This document shows positions 19,495-28,082 of a stretch of DNA of 64,000 nt, piece after piece. Location: assembly GCF_002884495.1 (NCBI RefSeq), contig NZ_KZ614145.1:310001-374000 (forward strand). Direction: 5' to 3'. The notes under the pieces are model-generated. The model worked only from the letters and a program-made list of their open reading frames with translations, was not told the DNA's origin and made no database searches. The position numbers and the translations under genes were made by a program. Source of the DNA: Rummeliibacillus pycnus (GTDB taxonomy: Bacteria > Bacillota > Bacilli > Bacillales_A > Planococcaceae). Within the stretch, counting starts at the first letter, position 1; each line of letters starts with the position of its first letter.

Positions 19495-20961
19495 ATGGCC
19501 GAATCAAAAGAACAACGGATCGCAAGAGAAATTTTTGAACAAGTCGGTGGAATGGGAAATGTCTCTAAAATTATCCATTGCATGACTCGTGTACGCATGA
19601 GTATTAGAGATGCAACAAAAGTTAAACTAGAGGGTTTAAAAAATATTCAAGGTGTATTAGGAATCGTAGATGATGAAACATTGCAAGTAGTAGTAGGACC
19701 GGGCACAGTATGTAGGGTAGCACATGAAATGGTAGGGATGGCGGGAGTAAAGTTGGGAGAGCCATTTCTAGAAAAGTTCAGTACATTAAATGATGAAGAC
19801 CATTTGACAGATCGACAACGAGTCGAAGCAAAGGCTGCGGAAGTGAAGGCAACTTATAAGTCCAAACAAAAAAGTACAAAATTCAAGAGAATACTAAAGT
19901 CCATTTCAAATATTTTCGTACCGTTGATTCCTGCATTTGTAGGTGCTGGTTTATTAGGCGGTATAGCGGCAATTTTATCTAATATGCTTGTTGCAGGACA
20001 AATAGGTGATAGTTGGACACAAATGATTACGATACTAAATATTATCAAAAATGGTGTATTCGCATATTTAGTAATTTACGTTGGGATTAATAGTGCAAAT
20101 GAGTTTGGCGCAACACCTGGATTAGGGGGAGTCATAGGTGCTACAACTTTATTAACTGGTATGAATCCTGATGCTCCGTTAACCAATATCTTCAATGGTT
20201 CTGCTTTAGCAGCTGGGCAGGGTGGTATTTTAGGCGTTATTTTCGCTGTATGGATCTTATCGATTGTTGAAAGAAAAGTGCGTAAATTTGTACCGGATGC
20301 AGTGGATATTATTGTAACACCTACGATTACATTGTTAATAGTAGGACTAATCACAATCTTTATCGTTATGCCTATTGCAGGCGTTATCTCAGCAAGTTTG
20401 GTAGGAACAGTTAATTGGATTTTAGATGTGGGCGGAGCATTTTCAGGTTTTGTACTTGGAGCAACTTTCCTTCCATTGGTTATGTTTGGATTACATCAAA
20501 TACTAACCCCACTCCATATTGAGATGATTAATAGTTCAGGTGTGACATTGTTATTACCAGTATTAGCGATGGCTGGAGCAGGGCAAGTAGGAGCTGCTAT
20601 CGCATTATGGGTAAAATGCCGGAAAAACAAAAAAATTACAAACCTTATTAAAGGTGCACTCCCGGTAGGTATTCTTGGAATTGGTGAACCGCTAATTTAT
20701 GGGGTAACACTTCCATTAGGGCGTCCATTCATCACAGCTTGTATTGGTGGAGGAATTGGTGGTGCGGTGATCGCTGGAATTGGAGGTATAGGTTCCATTG
20801 CAATAGGACCAAGTGGTGTTTCATTAATTCCACTAATCGCAAATGGTCATATCCTTGGTTATATTTTGGGATTACTTTCAGCGTACATTGGTGGTTTTGT
20901 TGCAACTTATTTCTTCGGCGTACCAAAAGATGCTGTCCAAGAAAATGAAAGTGTAGAATAG
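19495..20961 (+). CDS. murP: PTS MurNAc (MurNAc-GlcNAc) transporter EIIBC
   Basis: A 488-residue permease. EIIB is N-terminal (about 1-90, phosphocysteine C29 in [10 protein letters not shown]), followed by a glucose-family EIIC (about 125-480) with multiple hydrophobic helices and [13 protein letters not shown] as the sugar-binding loop. There is no EIIA domain, so phosphate must come from another protein; the EIIA of NagE is the nearest candidate. The ATG at 19495 is chosen because AAGGGGG lies seven bases before it. The murQ and mupG neighbours support MurNAc or MurNAc-GlcNAc as substrate. Confidence 0.92.
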   Translation: MAESKEQRIAREIFEQVGGMGNVSKIIHCMTRVRMSIRDATKVKLEGLKNIQGVLGIVDDETLQVVVGPGTVCRVAHEMVGMAGVKLGEPFLEKFSTLNDEDHLTDRQRVEAKAAEVKATYKSKQKSTKFKRILKSISNIFVPLIPAFVGAGLLGGIAAILSNMLVAGQIGDSWTQMITILNIIKNGVFAYLVIYVGINSANEFGATPGLGGVIGATTLLTGMNPDAPLTNIFNGSALAAGQGGILGVIFAVWILSIVERKVRKFVPDAVDIIVTPTITLLIVGLITIFIVMPIAGVISASLVGTVNWILDVGGAFSGFVLGATFLPLVMFGLHQILTPLHIEMINSSGVTLLLPVLAMAGAGQVGAAIALWVKCRKNKKITNLIKGALPVGILGIGEPLIYGVTLPLGRPFITACIGGGIGGAVIAGIGGIGSIAIGPSGVSLIPLIANGHILGYILGLLSAYIGGFVATYFFGVPKDAVQENESVE

Positions 20962-20977
20962 TTCCAGGAATAGACTA

Positions 20978-21823
20978 TTGAAAAACCATTTATTATTTTC
21001 AATTCAAAAAAGACTAGAGAGCTTATCAGTAGCTGAACGTAAAGTTGGAACATTTATTTTAGAAAACCCAACTGGAGTTATTGAAATGAGTACAGAAGAA
21101 TTGGCATTAAGAGCAGGAGTAAGTCCAGCAACTGTTGTTCGATTTTGCCAATCTGTCAATAGTGAAGGATTTACGTCATTTAAATTAAAATTGTCTGCAG
21201 AATCAGTGATGGATAAAAAATTATATCAAGAGATTGATCCAAGTGATTCTACAAAACAAATAAAAGATAAGTTATCTATTCGAATTCAACATACCATTGC
21301 ACAAACTAATCAAAAACTTGCCGATGATTCGATCAAAAAAGCAGCACAATTATTAAAAAAAGCAGATCGATTATTGATATATGGGATGGGTGCATCAAAT
21401 GTAGTAGCAGAGGATATGAAGCAAAAATTTATACGAGTTGGTAAAATGGTCATCCATTCTCTAGACCATCATTTAATCACCTCCGCACTATCAGTACAAC
21501 CTGAAAAGTCAGTGTTAGTATTAATCTCAAATTCAGGTAAGAAACAAGAGAGTATTAGGCTAGCGAAGATTGCAAAAGAATTAAATATTGAAAGAATTGT
21601 TATGACACATGATTCAAGTAGTACTTTAGCTAATTTTAGTTCGATAACACTTCTTCATGATTCAAGTGAAGAGAATCAGACAATTCGAAGTGCGGCAACT
21701 TTATCTCTTATCGCTCAACTCTATGCTTTAAATATTTTATATTACACATATGTGTCATTAGATTATGATGAAAATCTTAAAAAACTGTCCACTTCACATC
21801 GAATGGTCAGAGATTATTTTTAA
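20978..21823 (+). CDS. murR: RpiR-family regulator MurR
   Basis: 281 residues: an N-terminal RpiR helix-turn-helix domain (1-77; MSTEELALRAGVSPATVVRFCQ, shown in part) and a SIS sugar-phosphate-binding domain (about 115-250; LLIYGMGASNVV, LVLISNSGKKQES). It probably senses MurNAc-6-phosphate and controls its own operon via the TGAAA-N5-TTTCA palindromes before mupG. The start is TTG with only a weak AGGAA ribosome-binding site, so low translation is likely. Confidence 0.9.
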   Translation: MKNHLLFSIQKRLESLSVAERKVGTFILENPTGVIEMSTEELALRAGVSPATVVRFCQSVNSEGFTSFKLKLSAESVMDKKLYQEIDPSDSTKQIKDKLSIRIQHTIAQTNQKLADDSIKKAAQLLKKADRLLIYGMGASNVVAEDMKQKFIRVGKMVIHSLDHHLITSALSVQPEKSVLVLISNSGKKQESIRLAKIAKELNIERIVMTHDSSSTLANFSSITLLHDSSEENQTIRSAATLSLIAQLYALNILYYTYVSLDYDENLKKLSTSHRMVRDYF

Positions 21824-21875
21824 TAATAAGAAATACAAATTGAGTTCGAATTCTTTTATAAAAATACTGAATAAA

Positions 21876-21925
21876 ATAGCTAGCCGATGCAATCCTACAT
21901 AGATAGGTTGCATCGGCTTATTTAG
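21876..21925 (+). terminator. Terminator after murR
   Basis: AGCCGATGCAA (21882-21892) pairs perfectly with TTGCATCGGCT (21908-21918). The inner CCTA/TAGG extends the stem. The tail is T-rich but short. Confidence 0.75.
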
Positions 21926-21984
21926 TGATCACAGAATGTTTGACCTAGCAGTAGAAAAGCCATAACCAATTTTTTAATATTTTT

Positions 21985-22012
21985 TTTACCAATAAGTAAT
22001 TCGTGTTATAAT
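21985..22012 (+). promoter_or_regulatory. Promoter of tcdA
   Basis: TTTACC (21985-21990), a 16-bp spacer, and a consensus TATAAT (22007-22012) preceded by TG (extended -10). Confidence 0.6.
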
Positions 22013-22093
22013 TAACAATTGTTTAGGGAATTTTCTAAGTAATTAACTTGGTTTACTAAAGTAATGAAATTTTAATAGATGGAGAGGGTTTTC

Positions 22094-22855
22094 ATGTTAC
22101 ATCAATTTTCAAGAAATGAACTTGCAATAGGACAAGAAGGTTTAGATAAATTAAAGAATGCAACAGTCGCTATATTAGGTGTTGGTGGTGTTGGATCTTT
22201 TGCAGCGGAAGCTTGTGCAAGAAGTGGCGTTGGACGCATTATTTTAGTTGATAAAGATGATGTCGATATTACGAATATTAACCGTCAACTAGTTGCTTAT
22301 ATATCTACAATTGGCAAATCAAAATCAGCAGTTATGAAAGAACGTATAGCAGATATTAATCCAGAATGTGAAGTGATCGATTTGCACATGTTCTACACAG
22401 AAGAAACTTATGAAAAATTCTTTAGTTATGAACCAGACTATGTAATCGATGCATCTGATACAGTCATGTATAAAATTCATATTATGAAAGAATGCTTAAA
22501 ACGTAATATTAAAATCATTTCTAGTATGGGTGCAGCAAACAAAATGGATCCAACTCGTTTCAAAATTGCGGATATCTCTAAAACACATACAGATCCACTT
22601 GCAAAAGTCATTCGATTAAAACTTCGAAAGCAAGGGATCAAAAAGGGAATTCCTGTTATCTTCTCTGACGAAAGCCCAATTGTTATTCGTCCAGATGTTG
22701 CAGAAACAGTGGGAAATCCAGATGCTGCTATTCGAAAAGCCAAAATGCCACCATCATCAAATGCTTTTGCTCCATCTACAGCAGGTTTAATTGCTGCAAG
22801 CTGGGTAGTGCGTGATCTATTGAAGGATATTAAGATTAATCGAGTACAAGGTTAA
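22094..22855 (+). CDS. tcdA: tRNA threonylcarbamoyladenosine dehydratase (TcdA/YrvM)
   Basis: A 253-residue E1-like ThiF-fold enzyme that uses ATP to cyclise t6A37 to ct6A37 in tRNAs reading ANN codons. The nucleotide-binding loop GVGGVGSFAAEACARSG and the adenylation-site DKDDVDITNINRQ are present. The start at 22094 follows GGAGAGG. In B. subtilis yrvM follows aspS and 6S RNA directly; here the 12-kb amino-sugar block separates them. A good terminator follows. Confidence 0.93.
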   Translation: MLHQFSRNELAIGQEGLDKLKNATVAILGVGGVGSFAAEACARSGVGRIILVDKDDVDITNINRQLVAYISTIGKSKSAVMKERIADINPECEVIDLHMFYTEETYEKFFSYEPDYVIDASDTVMYKIHIMKECLKRNIKIISSMGAANKMDPTRFKIADISKTHTDPLAKVIRLKLRKQGIKKGIPVIFSDESPIVIRPDVAETVGNPDAAIRKAKMPPSSNAFAPSTAGLIAASWVVRDLLKDIKINRVQG

Positions 22856-22863
22856 TATTAGCG

Positions 22864-22910
22864 AAAAAAGCTGTATTTACACAATAAATGTGTGAGTACA
22901 GCTTTTTTTA
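22864..22910 (+). terminator. Terminator after tcdA
   Basis: AAAAGCTGTA pairs with TACAGCTTTT; the inner ACACA/TGTGT pairing extends it, and a run of seven T residues follows. Confidence 0.85.
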
Positions 22911-22965
22911 TCCTATAAATATGTTTGTAGGTTAATGTATAATTAGATTTTATTTCCATTAATGG

Positions 22966-23017
22966 TTGACTTGTTATATCGTTAGCTGATATATTGTTTA
23001 TATCGACAGTCGATATA
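22966..23017 (+). promoter_or_regulatory. Promoter and 19-bp palindromic operator of the PadR-ABC operon
   Basis: TTGACT (22966-22971), 18 bp, TATATT (22990-22995). A perfect palindrome TATATCGAC-A-GTCGATATA (22999-23017) lies over the expected transcription start, with further TGATAT half-sites on both sides. Autorepression by the PadR protein is the likely role (inference). Confidence 0.65.
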
Positions 23018-23044
23018 TCAGTTGTTGATATGGGAGGTGCTTTG

Positions 23045-23362
23045 ATGTCACAAGAACATGCTCCATTGACTGAAGGAGTTTACTATATTTTATTGGCACT
23101 TTATGAACCTAGACATGGATATGGCATTATGCAATTTGCAGAAGAAATGAGTAATGGACGTGTCAAACTTGGTGCGGGGACTATTTATGGGGCAATCAAA
23201 TCATTGGTAAAGAAAAAATGGATTCAAGCCTATGAAGAGGATGGTAGAAAGAAAGAATATATCATTACAGATTTAGGAAAAGAAATAGTCGAATGGGAAG
23301 TAGCGCGGTTAAAAGAGCTTTATATAAATGGACAACATATACTTAATCGGGGGGATTTGTAA
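23045..23362 (+). CDS. PadR-family transcriptional regulator
   Basis: A 105-residue winged helix-turn-helix protein of the short PadR subfamily. The core LTEGVYYILLALYEPRHGYGIM, seen in part, and GAGTIYGAIKSLVKKKWI are the family hallmarks. The ATG at 23045 has GGGAGGTG before it; a longer reading would begin inside the operator and is not credible. It probably represses its own operon through the palindrome at 22999-23017. Related PadR proteins respond to drugs, antibiotics or lipids; the ligand here is unknown. Its stop overlaps the next start (TAATG). Confidence 0.9.
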   Translation: MSQEHAPLTEGVYYILLALYEPRHGYGIMQFAEEMSNGRVKLGAGTIYGAIKSLVKKKWIQAYEEDGRKKEYIITDLGKEIVEWEVARLKELYINGQHILNRGDL

Positions 23363-23895
23363 TGAAACGATTTTTTCGAACGTTTATCGATTATGAAAGA
23401 GAAGAACGCTGGATTAATACTCAAAGTCTGAATGGATTGCATTTAAAGAGAGCACTTCCATTTTATTATCTATATGATGAAGGAGAGCCAGGAGAATTCA
23501 TATATCGTGTTGTGTTCTTACCAAAGGAGCGAGAGGAATATTTAGAGTTTTTGGCTTCTACAGGTGTTGAGATTGTTTGTAAATATTATAAATGGGCGTA
23601 TGTTCGAAAGAAGTCTGCAGATGGCCCATTTGAATTGTATTCAGATCATACATCTAAAATTTTCTATTATAATCGAATCATTTTACTCTATTTGTCTTTG
23701 TTTATTTATAATTTAATTTGTGCAATATCAAATATTTCTATTTTCCTTACATCCAAAGGTGAATCTTTAAAAAATTTAAATGGTTGGACGGGGTTATTAA
23801 GTTTACTTGTTGTGATTCTTTTATTGTCCCCATTAGTAAAAACATTTTATAAGATGAATGCTTTACAAAAGGAACAGGGAGTTTTTTACGATTAA
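23362..23895 (+). CDS. DUF2812-family membrane protein
   Basis: 177 residues with a soluble N-terminal region (about 1-110) resembling DUF2812, followed by two membrane helices (about 112-132 and 142-162) and a short tail. DUF2812 genes usually follow a PadR regulator, as here with a one-base overlap. The biochemical role is not known; a sensory or accessory function for the adjacent ABC exporter is a reasonable guess. Confidence 0.75.
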   Translation: MKRFFRTFIDYEREERWINTQSLNGLHLKRALPFYYLYDEGEPGEFIYRVVFLPKEREEYLEFLASTGVEIVCKYYKWAYVRKKSADGPFELYSDHTSKIFYYNRIILLYLSLFIYNLICAISNISIFLTSKGESLKNLNGWTGLLSLLVVILLLSPLVKTFYKMNALQKEQGVFYD

Positions 23896-24003
23896 CAATG
23901 TTGAGGTTTATTGATGAATAATATTTATTAGAAATGAATACATTTGGAAGTTTGAAACGTATATGTATTATGTTCAGAAATTTCGCGCAAAAGGAGTAGA
24001 ATT

Positions 24004-24903
24004 ATGGCATTAGTGATTGATCAAGTAACAAAAAGGTTTCATGATTTCACAGCAGTTAATCAGTTATCTTTTACGATTGAAAAAGGAGAAATATTTGGTC
24101 TTATTGGCCAAAATGGAGCTGGTAAAACCACAACATTCCGAATGATTCTTGATTTGCAGGAGTCAACAGAAGGTGATATCTCGTGGAATGGAGAGTCTAT
24201 GCATCATGTAAATCGAGACGTGCTTGGTTATTTACCTGAGGAGAGGGGGATTTTCCATTCTATGACAGTTGAAGATCAATTATATTTCTTCGGCGTTCTG
24301 CGAGGATGGACGAAAAAAGATTTAAAGAATGAAGTAGACTATTGGATTAAGCGGTTTGATTTGGAAGATAAGCGGAAATCAAAGGCAGAAACCTTATCAA
24401 AAGGGAATCAGCAAAAAGTTCAACTCATCGCAAGTTTTATTCATCAACCAGAATTTCTAATACTAGATGAACCATTTAGTGGTCTTGATCCTGTCAATCG
24501 ATCATTATTAATGCAGGCGATTTTGTATCTACGAGAAAAAGGAACAACCATATTATTTTCAAGTCATCAAATGGATAACGTAGAGGAACTATGTGATCAT
24601 CTATGTATATTAAAAAGAGGCGTCTCTCTATTTACAGGTAGTTTGATAGATTTAAAGGAACAATACGGAAAGATCAAATTAAGTATTCGGACTGAATTAA
24701 ACGAATCCCAATTGAACGAGCTACCAGGAGTAAAAAGTGTTAAGAAAACGAAGGATGGCTACACCTTATTATTAGAAGATGAATCTTTTGGTGAAAAGCT
24801 TTATGAGATACTTGGAAAAGGAAAATATATGGAGAAATTTAGCATGGATTATTTATCATTAGATGAAATCTTCAAAGATTTGGTAGGTGGAGAGCATGTC
24901 TAA
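24004..24903 (+). CDS. ABC transporter ATP-binding protein (ABC-2 exporter type)
   Basis: A 299-residue ATPase with Walker A GQNGAGKTT, the Q-loop, signature LSKGNQQKV, Walker B FLILDEPFSGLD and the H-loop SSHQM. A C-terminal extension (about 220-299) resembles NatA/YhaQ-like exporters. It pairs with the permease that starts inside its last codons. It is probably the energy subunit of a sodium, drug or peptide efflux pump; the substrate cannot be read from sequence. Confidence 0.92.
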   Translation: MALVIDQVTKRFHDFTAVNQLSFTIEKGEIFGLIGQNGAGKTTTFRMILDLQESTEGDISWNGESMHHVNRDVLGYLPEERGIFHSMTVEDQLYFFGVLRGWTKKDLKNEVDYWIKRFDLEDKRKSKAETLSKGNQQKVQLIASFIHQPEFLILDEPFSGLDPVNRSLLMQAILYLREKGTTILFSSHQMDNVEELCDHLCILKRGVSLFTGSLIDLKEQYGKIKLSIRTELNESQLNELPGVKSVKKTKDGYTLLLEDESFGEKLYEILGKGKYMEKFSMDYLSLDEIFKDLVGGEHV

Positions 24904-26134
24904 ATTCTGGATATTAGCAACACAACTCTATAAGCAGAAGATTAAAACAAAATCATTTATATTTTCAATTGTGCTTTATGTAGCAATTATTAGTGTCGTA
25001 ATGTTTTGGTCGGATATTAAAGCAGCGTTTTTCTCTGAAGAGCCACTCAAGATTGCTTTGATCAATGATACAAAACAAGATTTTAAAGAGGTTTTCCAAT
25101 CAGATCGTGATATGAAGTTTTCATTTCCAACTGATAATCAGAAAAAGATCGAACAAAAAGTAAAGGATGAAAAACTAGATGCGGTTGTTGTTCTGAAAGA
25201 AACAAATGGAAAATTAGGAGCGGACATTGCTACATATAAACCTCTTGAATTCAATGATCAAACAAAACTTTCATCCTTAATCCAATACGCTGGAAAAATA
25301 TATGCAGTCCAACAATTAAATTTATCTGCAGAACAGGCAGCTCAAATTGTTGAGTCACAAACACCTATTAATATGAAAAATTTAAACGAACAAACGAAAG
25401 ACGGGAAGAGTGAAGATGAAAAAGCAGCAGGAATTGGTGCTTCTATTTTAGTGGGTTCATTAGTTTATTCACTTGTTATGTCGTTTTTATCAATGATTAC
25501 GACAGATGTAGCTTCTGAGAAGGGATCTCGGGTATTAGAGGTATTGCTAGCAAGTGTTAAACCATCAACACATTTTTTAGCAAAATTAACAGGGACCTAT
25601 TTATTAGCTTTAACTCAAATTGGTATTCTGTTAGCTGTGCAAATTGTGTTGTTTTTAACGCTTGATGGTGGTTCAAAATGGCATCGTGTAACAGATATTG
25701 TGGAACATTTATCGATGAGCTATGTCTTTTATACACTAGCCTATTTATTGCTATCTATTTTCTTGTTCTTAGTGATGGGCGCACTATTCGGTTCACTCGT
25801 ATCGAAAGTGGAAGAAGCAGGGCAAGCGATGATGCCAGTTATGCTTATAGGAGTGGCAGGTTTCTATGTCTTAATGTCAGGTTTATATAGTCCTGATACA
25901 TTATTAATCAAAGTATTTTCATTCATCCCATTTACAACAGTAATGGTCATGCCACTTAGAATGGGTGCAACAGATTTATCATCATTTGAACCTCTAATTG
26001 CACTGATTGCACTAGTCGTAACGGTTGTGTTAGCGTTCTTTGTTACGTTATCGTTCTATAAACGAAGTGTACTAACATATAGTTCAGGCGGGATAATACA
26101 GAAAATTAAAACAGTGTTAAAGGTTACTACTTAA
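24896..26134 (+). CDS. ABC-2 type permease (NatB/YhaP-like)
   Basis: A 412-residue membrane subunit. It has an N-terminal helix, a large extracytoplasmic loop (about 40-170, rich in K, E and Q) and a cluster of five or six helices from about residue 175 to 395, the layout of ABC-2 exporters such as NatB and YhaP. The ATG at 24896 follows GGTGGAG and overlaps the ATPase gene by 8 bp. It is the last gene of the PadR-controlled operon and ends near a bidirectional terminator. Confidence 0.88.
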   Translation: MSKFWILATQLYKQKIKTKSFIFSIVLYVAIISVVMFWSDIKAAFFSEEPLKIALINDTKQDFKEVFQSDRDMKFSFPTDNQKKIEQKVKDEKLDAVVVLKETNGKLGADIATYKPLEFNDQTKLSSLIQYAGKIYAVQQLNLSAEQAAQIVESQTPINMKNLNEQTKDGKSEDEKAAGIGASILVGSLVYSLVMSFLSMITTDVASEKGSRVLEVLLASVKPSTHFLAKLTGTYLLALTQIGILLAVQIVLFLTLDGGSKWHRVTDIVEHLSMSYVFYTLAYLLLSIFLFLVMGALFGSLVSKVEEAGQAMMPVMLIGVAGFYVLMSGLYSPDTLLIKVFSFIPFTTVMVMPLRMGATDLSSFEPLIALIALVVTVVLAFFVTLSFYKRSVLTYSSGGIIQKIKTVLKVTT

Positions 26135-26165
26135 TAGGAGTTTGTTGTCTCTTGATCAATAAATC

Positions 26166-26200
26166 ATGCCTACTGACAAATGTCGGTAGGCTATTTTTTT
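26166..26200 (+). terminator. Convergent terminator between ABC permease and rarA
   Basis: GCCTACTGACA pairs with TGTCGGTAGGC (one G-U), with an AA loop and a T-run on the plus side. The right arm and tail overlap the last codons of minus-strand rarA, so the element is shared. Confidence 0.8.
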
Positions 26201-27483
26201 CTATTCTTTTTTAAACGATTCAAATGATCATATATTCCTGCCATTCGTTTTTCTTGTCCTGCAATCACAGGATGATAGAATTCTGTTCCTTTAAGTTCGT
26301 CTGGTAAATATTGCTGATCTACCCAGCCTCCAAATGTTCCAATTGGTGTGTTATGTGGGTATTTGTACCCCTCTACACCGAGTGTTTTAGCACCTGCATA
26401 ATGTGCATCGCGTAAATGCATAGGAATCTCTCCCGTTTTACCAGCATGAATAGCTGCGGTTGCAGCATCGATTGCAGTAATTGCTGAGTTTGACTTTTCA
26501 GCTAGGCACATTTCAATTACTGCATGAGCTAGAGGAATACGTGCTTCTGGCATTCCTAGTCTCTCTGCCGATTGCACAGCAGCAAGTACATGTGAGCCAA
26601 CTTCTGGTGCAGCTAATCCTACATCTTCAAAGCTCATCACCAATAAGCGACGGCTAACGGCGACTAAATCCCCATTTTCTAAGCAGTTTGCCAAATAGTA
26701 AATAGCAGCATTGACATCACTACCTCGAACAGATTTTTGTAAGGCTGATAGCAAATTATAAAAGTGACTTCCTTTTTTATCGCCATAGACCCCGATACGT
26801 TCTGCTAGATTTTTGACAATGGAATCTTGTACAATCGTTTCATCATTCTCTTCATCAGAAGAATAGTAGACAGATTCTAAAAGAGTTAATGCTTTTCTTG
26901 CATCCCCATGTGCGACTTGGACAATTAATGCCCGTTGATCATCTGTCATACGGATTTTATATCGACCTAGTCCACGTTCTTTGTCTTCTAAAGCACGTAG
27001 GATGAGCGTGTTAATATCTTCATCTGTCAATCTTTTAAGCTGTTTAATCTCACCACATCGTGAGCGAATCGCAGGGTTTACATCATGAAATGGATTTTCA
27101 GTTGTAGCACCAATTAACACAATCGAACCATTTTCAACATGGGGCAGTAAAGTATCTTGTTGTAATTTGTTGAAACGGTGGATTTCATCTAAAAATAAGA
27201 GGACTTGTCCAGAGAGTTTTGCTTCATTCACAACATCCTCCACGTCCTTTTTACCTGCTCGAGTCGCGTTCAAAGCGAAAAAAGGTAACTTAGAAGAACC
27301 GGCAATCGCAAATGCAATAGATGTTTTACCGATACCTGGTTCCCCATAAAGTAAAATGGATGGCACATGACCATTTTTGATCATTTTATATAAAGTGGTA
27401 TTTTGGCCGATTATTTCTTGGTGACCAACGACTTCATCAAGGTTACGTGGTCGCATACGAAATGCAAGTGGTTCGTTTGGCAT
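26191..27483 (-). CDS. rarA: Replication-associated recombination protein RarA (MgsA)
   Basis: A 430-residue AAA+ ATPase acting at stalled replication forks. Walker A is GEPGIGKTS, Walker B LFLDEIHRF, and sensor 1 GATTENP; the C-terminal MgsA region (about 260-420) contains RGSDVNAAIYYLA and the GGWVDQQYLPDEL tail. Length is typical. AGAGGTG lies before the ATG. It is transcribed against its neighbours, and its 3' end runs into the convergent terminator. Confidence 0.96.
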   Translation of the reverse strand: MPNEPLAFRMRPRNLDEVVGHQEIIGQNTTLYKMIKNGHVPSILLYGEPGIGKTSIAFAIAGSSKLPFFALNATRAGKKDVEDVVNEAKLSGQVLLFLDEIHRFNKLQQDTLLPHVENGSIVLIGATTENPFHDVNPAIRSRCGEIKQLKRLTDEDINTLILRALEDKERGLGRYKIRMTDDQRALIVQVAHGDARKALTLLESVYYSSDEENDETIVQDSIVKNLAERIGVYGDKKGSHFYNLLSALQKSVRGSDVNAAIYYLANCLENGDLVAVSRRLLVMSFEDVGLAAPEVGSHVLAAVQSAERLGMPEARIPLAHAVIEMCLAEKSNSAITAIDAATAAIHAGKTGEIPMHLRDAHYAGAKTLGVEGYKYPHNTPIGTFGGWVDQQYLPDELKGTEFYHPVIAGQEKRMAGIYDHLNRLKKNRKK

Positions 27484-27685
27484 GTGAACACCTCTTTCTT
27501 GAGAATATTATAAATATATTTAGCGTCTTTCTATAATCTGTTATATAAAATAGTTTATTTTTATGTAACTATGTGGTTCGAAAGGTGGCGATTTTTAAAA
27601 TCAAGCCCCCACGCAATCAAAGGATACTGAAAAAGTAAAAAAAGCTAGATTTTTATGATGAAAATTTTGTATTGCCATCTTAATT

Positions 27686-27862
27686 GAAGTGGAATTAGCG
27701 TAGACTCCTGTGGGAAAACGGACTAGACGAGACCCCACAGGAACGATTAAGGAACGGAGTCTAAGAACGCCACGTCCTGTGGCAACAACTCCGTGACCAA
27801 CATCCTGTTGCCCTGAAGAGGCTTGTCAGTTCGCCCACGGAAAGTGGAGCTAATTCCACTTC
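27686..27862. repeat. 177-bp repeat element with 14-bp inverted termini
   Basis: The ends are perfect inverted repeats: GAAGTGGAATTAGC (27686-27699) and GCTAATTCCACTTC (27849-27862). The GC-richer interior carries GACTCCTGTGGGAAAA and CCCCACAGGAAC, which also pair. No coding frame. It is the longest member of a family with shortened or decayed copies at 34331, 43451, 46191, 53691 and 58757. Confidence 0.85.
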
Positions 27863-27945
27863 AGGCAAAATAAGATTTTCACTAAATTTTAAAAAAGTGA
27901 ATTTGGATGCAACGGAACGGATTCAGTAGATGCCAAACCACAGTT

Positions 27946-28003
27946 TATTATTGTAATTCTTTCTACGTTATCAAACATTTTTCGATAACTCGTAACAATA
28001 ATA
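27946..28003. repeat. Nested inverted repeat upstream of cymR
   Basis: Outer arms TATTATTGT (27946-27954) and ACAATAATA (27995-28003) enclose inner arms GTTATC (27967-27972) and GATAAC (27984-27989). It has no T-run, so it may be an operator or a boundary hairpin rather than a terminator. Confidence 0.5.
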
Positions 28004-28036
28004 CTAAATCATTCCCGAGTAGAATGAAAGGAAATA

Positions 28037-28045
28037 TGCTATACT
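28037..28045 (+). promoter_or_regulatory. Extended -10 promoter of cymR
   Basis: TG-C-TATACT, 38 bp before the cymR start. The -35 region (28017-28022) is poor, so the extended -10 carries most of the signal. Confidence 0.45.
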
Positions 28046-28082
28046 TTAAGCTAGACAAATAGCTTATTTTAGAGGTGTATAT

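Noticed and set aside
27484-28082. A CRISPR array or tRNA gene in the rarA-cymR gap
   Set aside because: There are no regularly spaced repeats and no cloverleaf; the long GC-richer part is the 177-bp palindrome-ended repeat.
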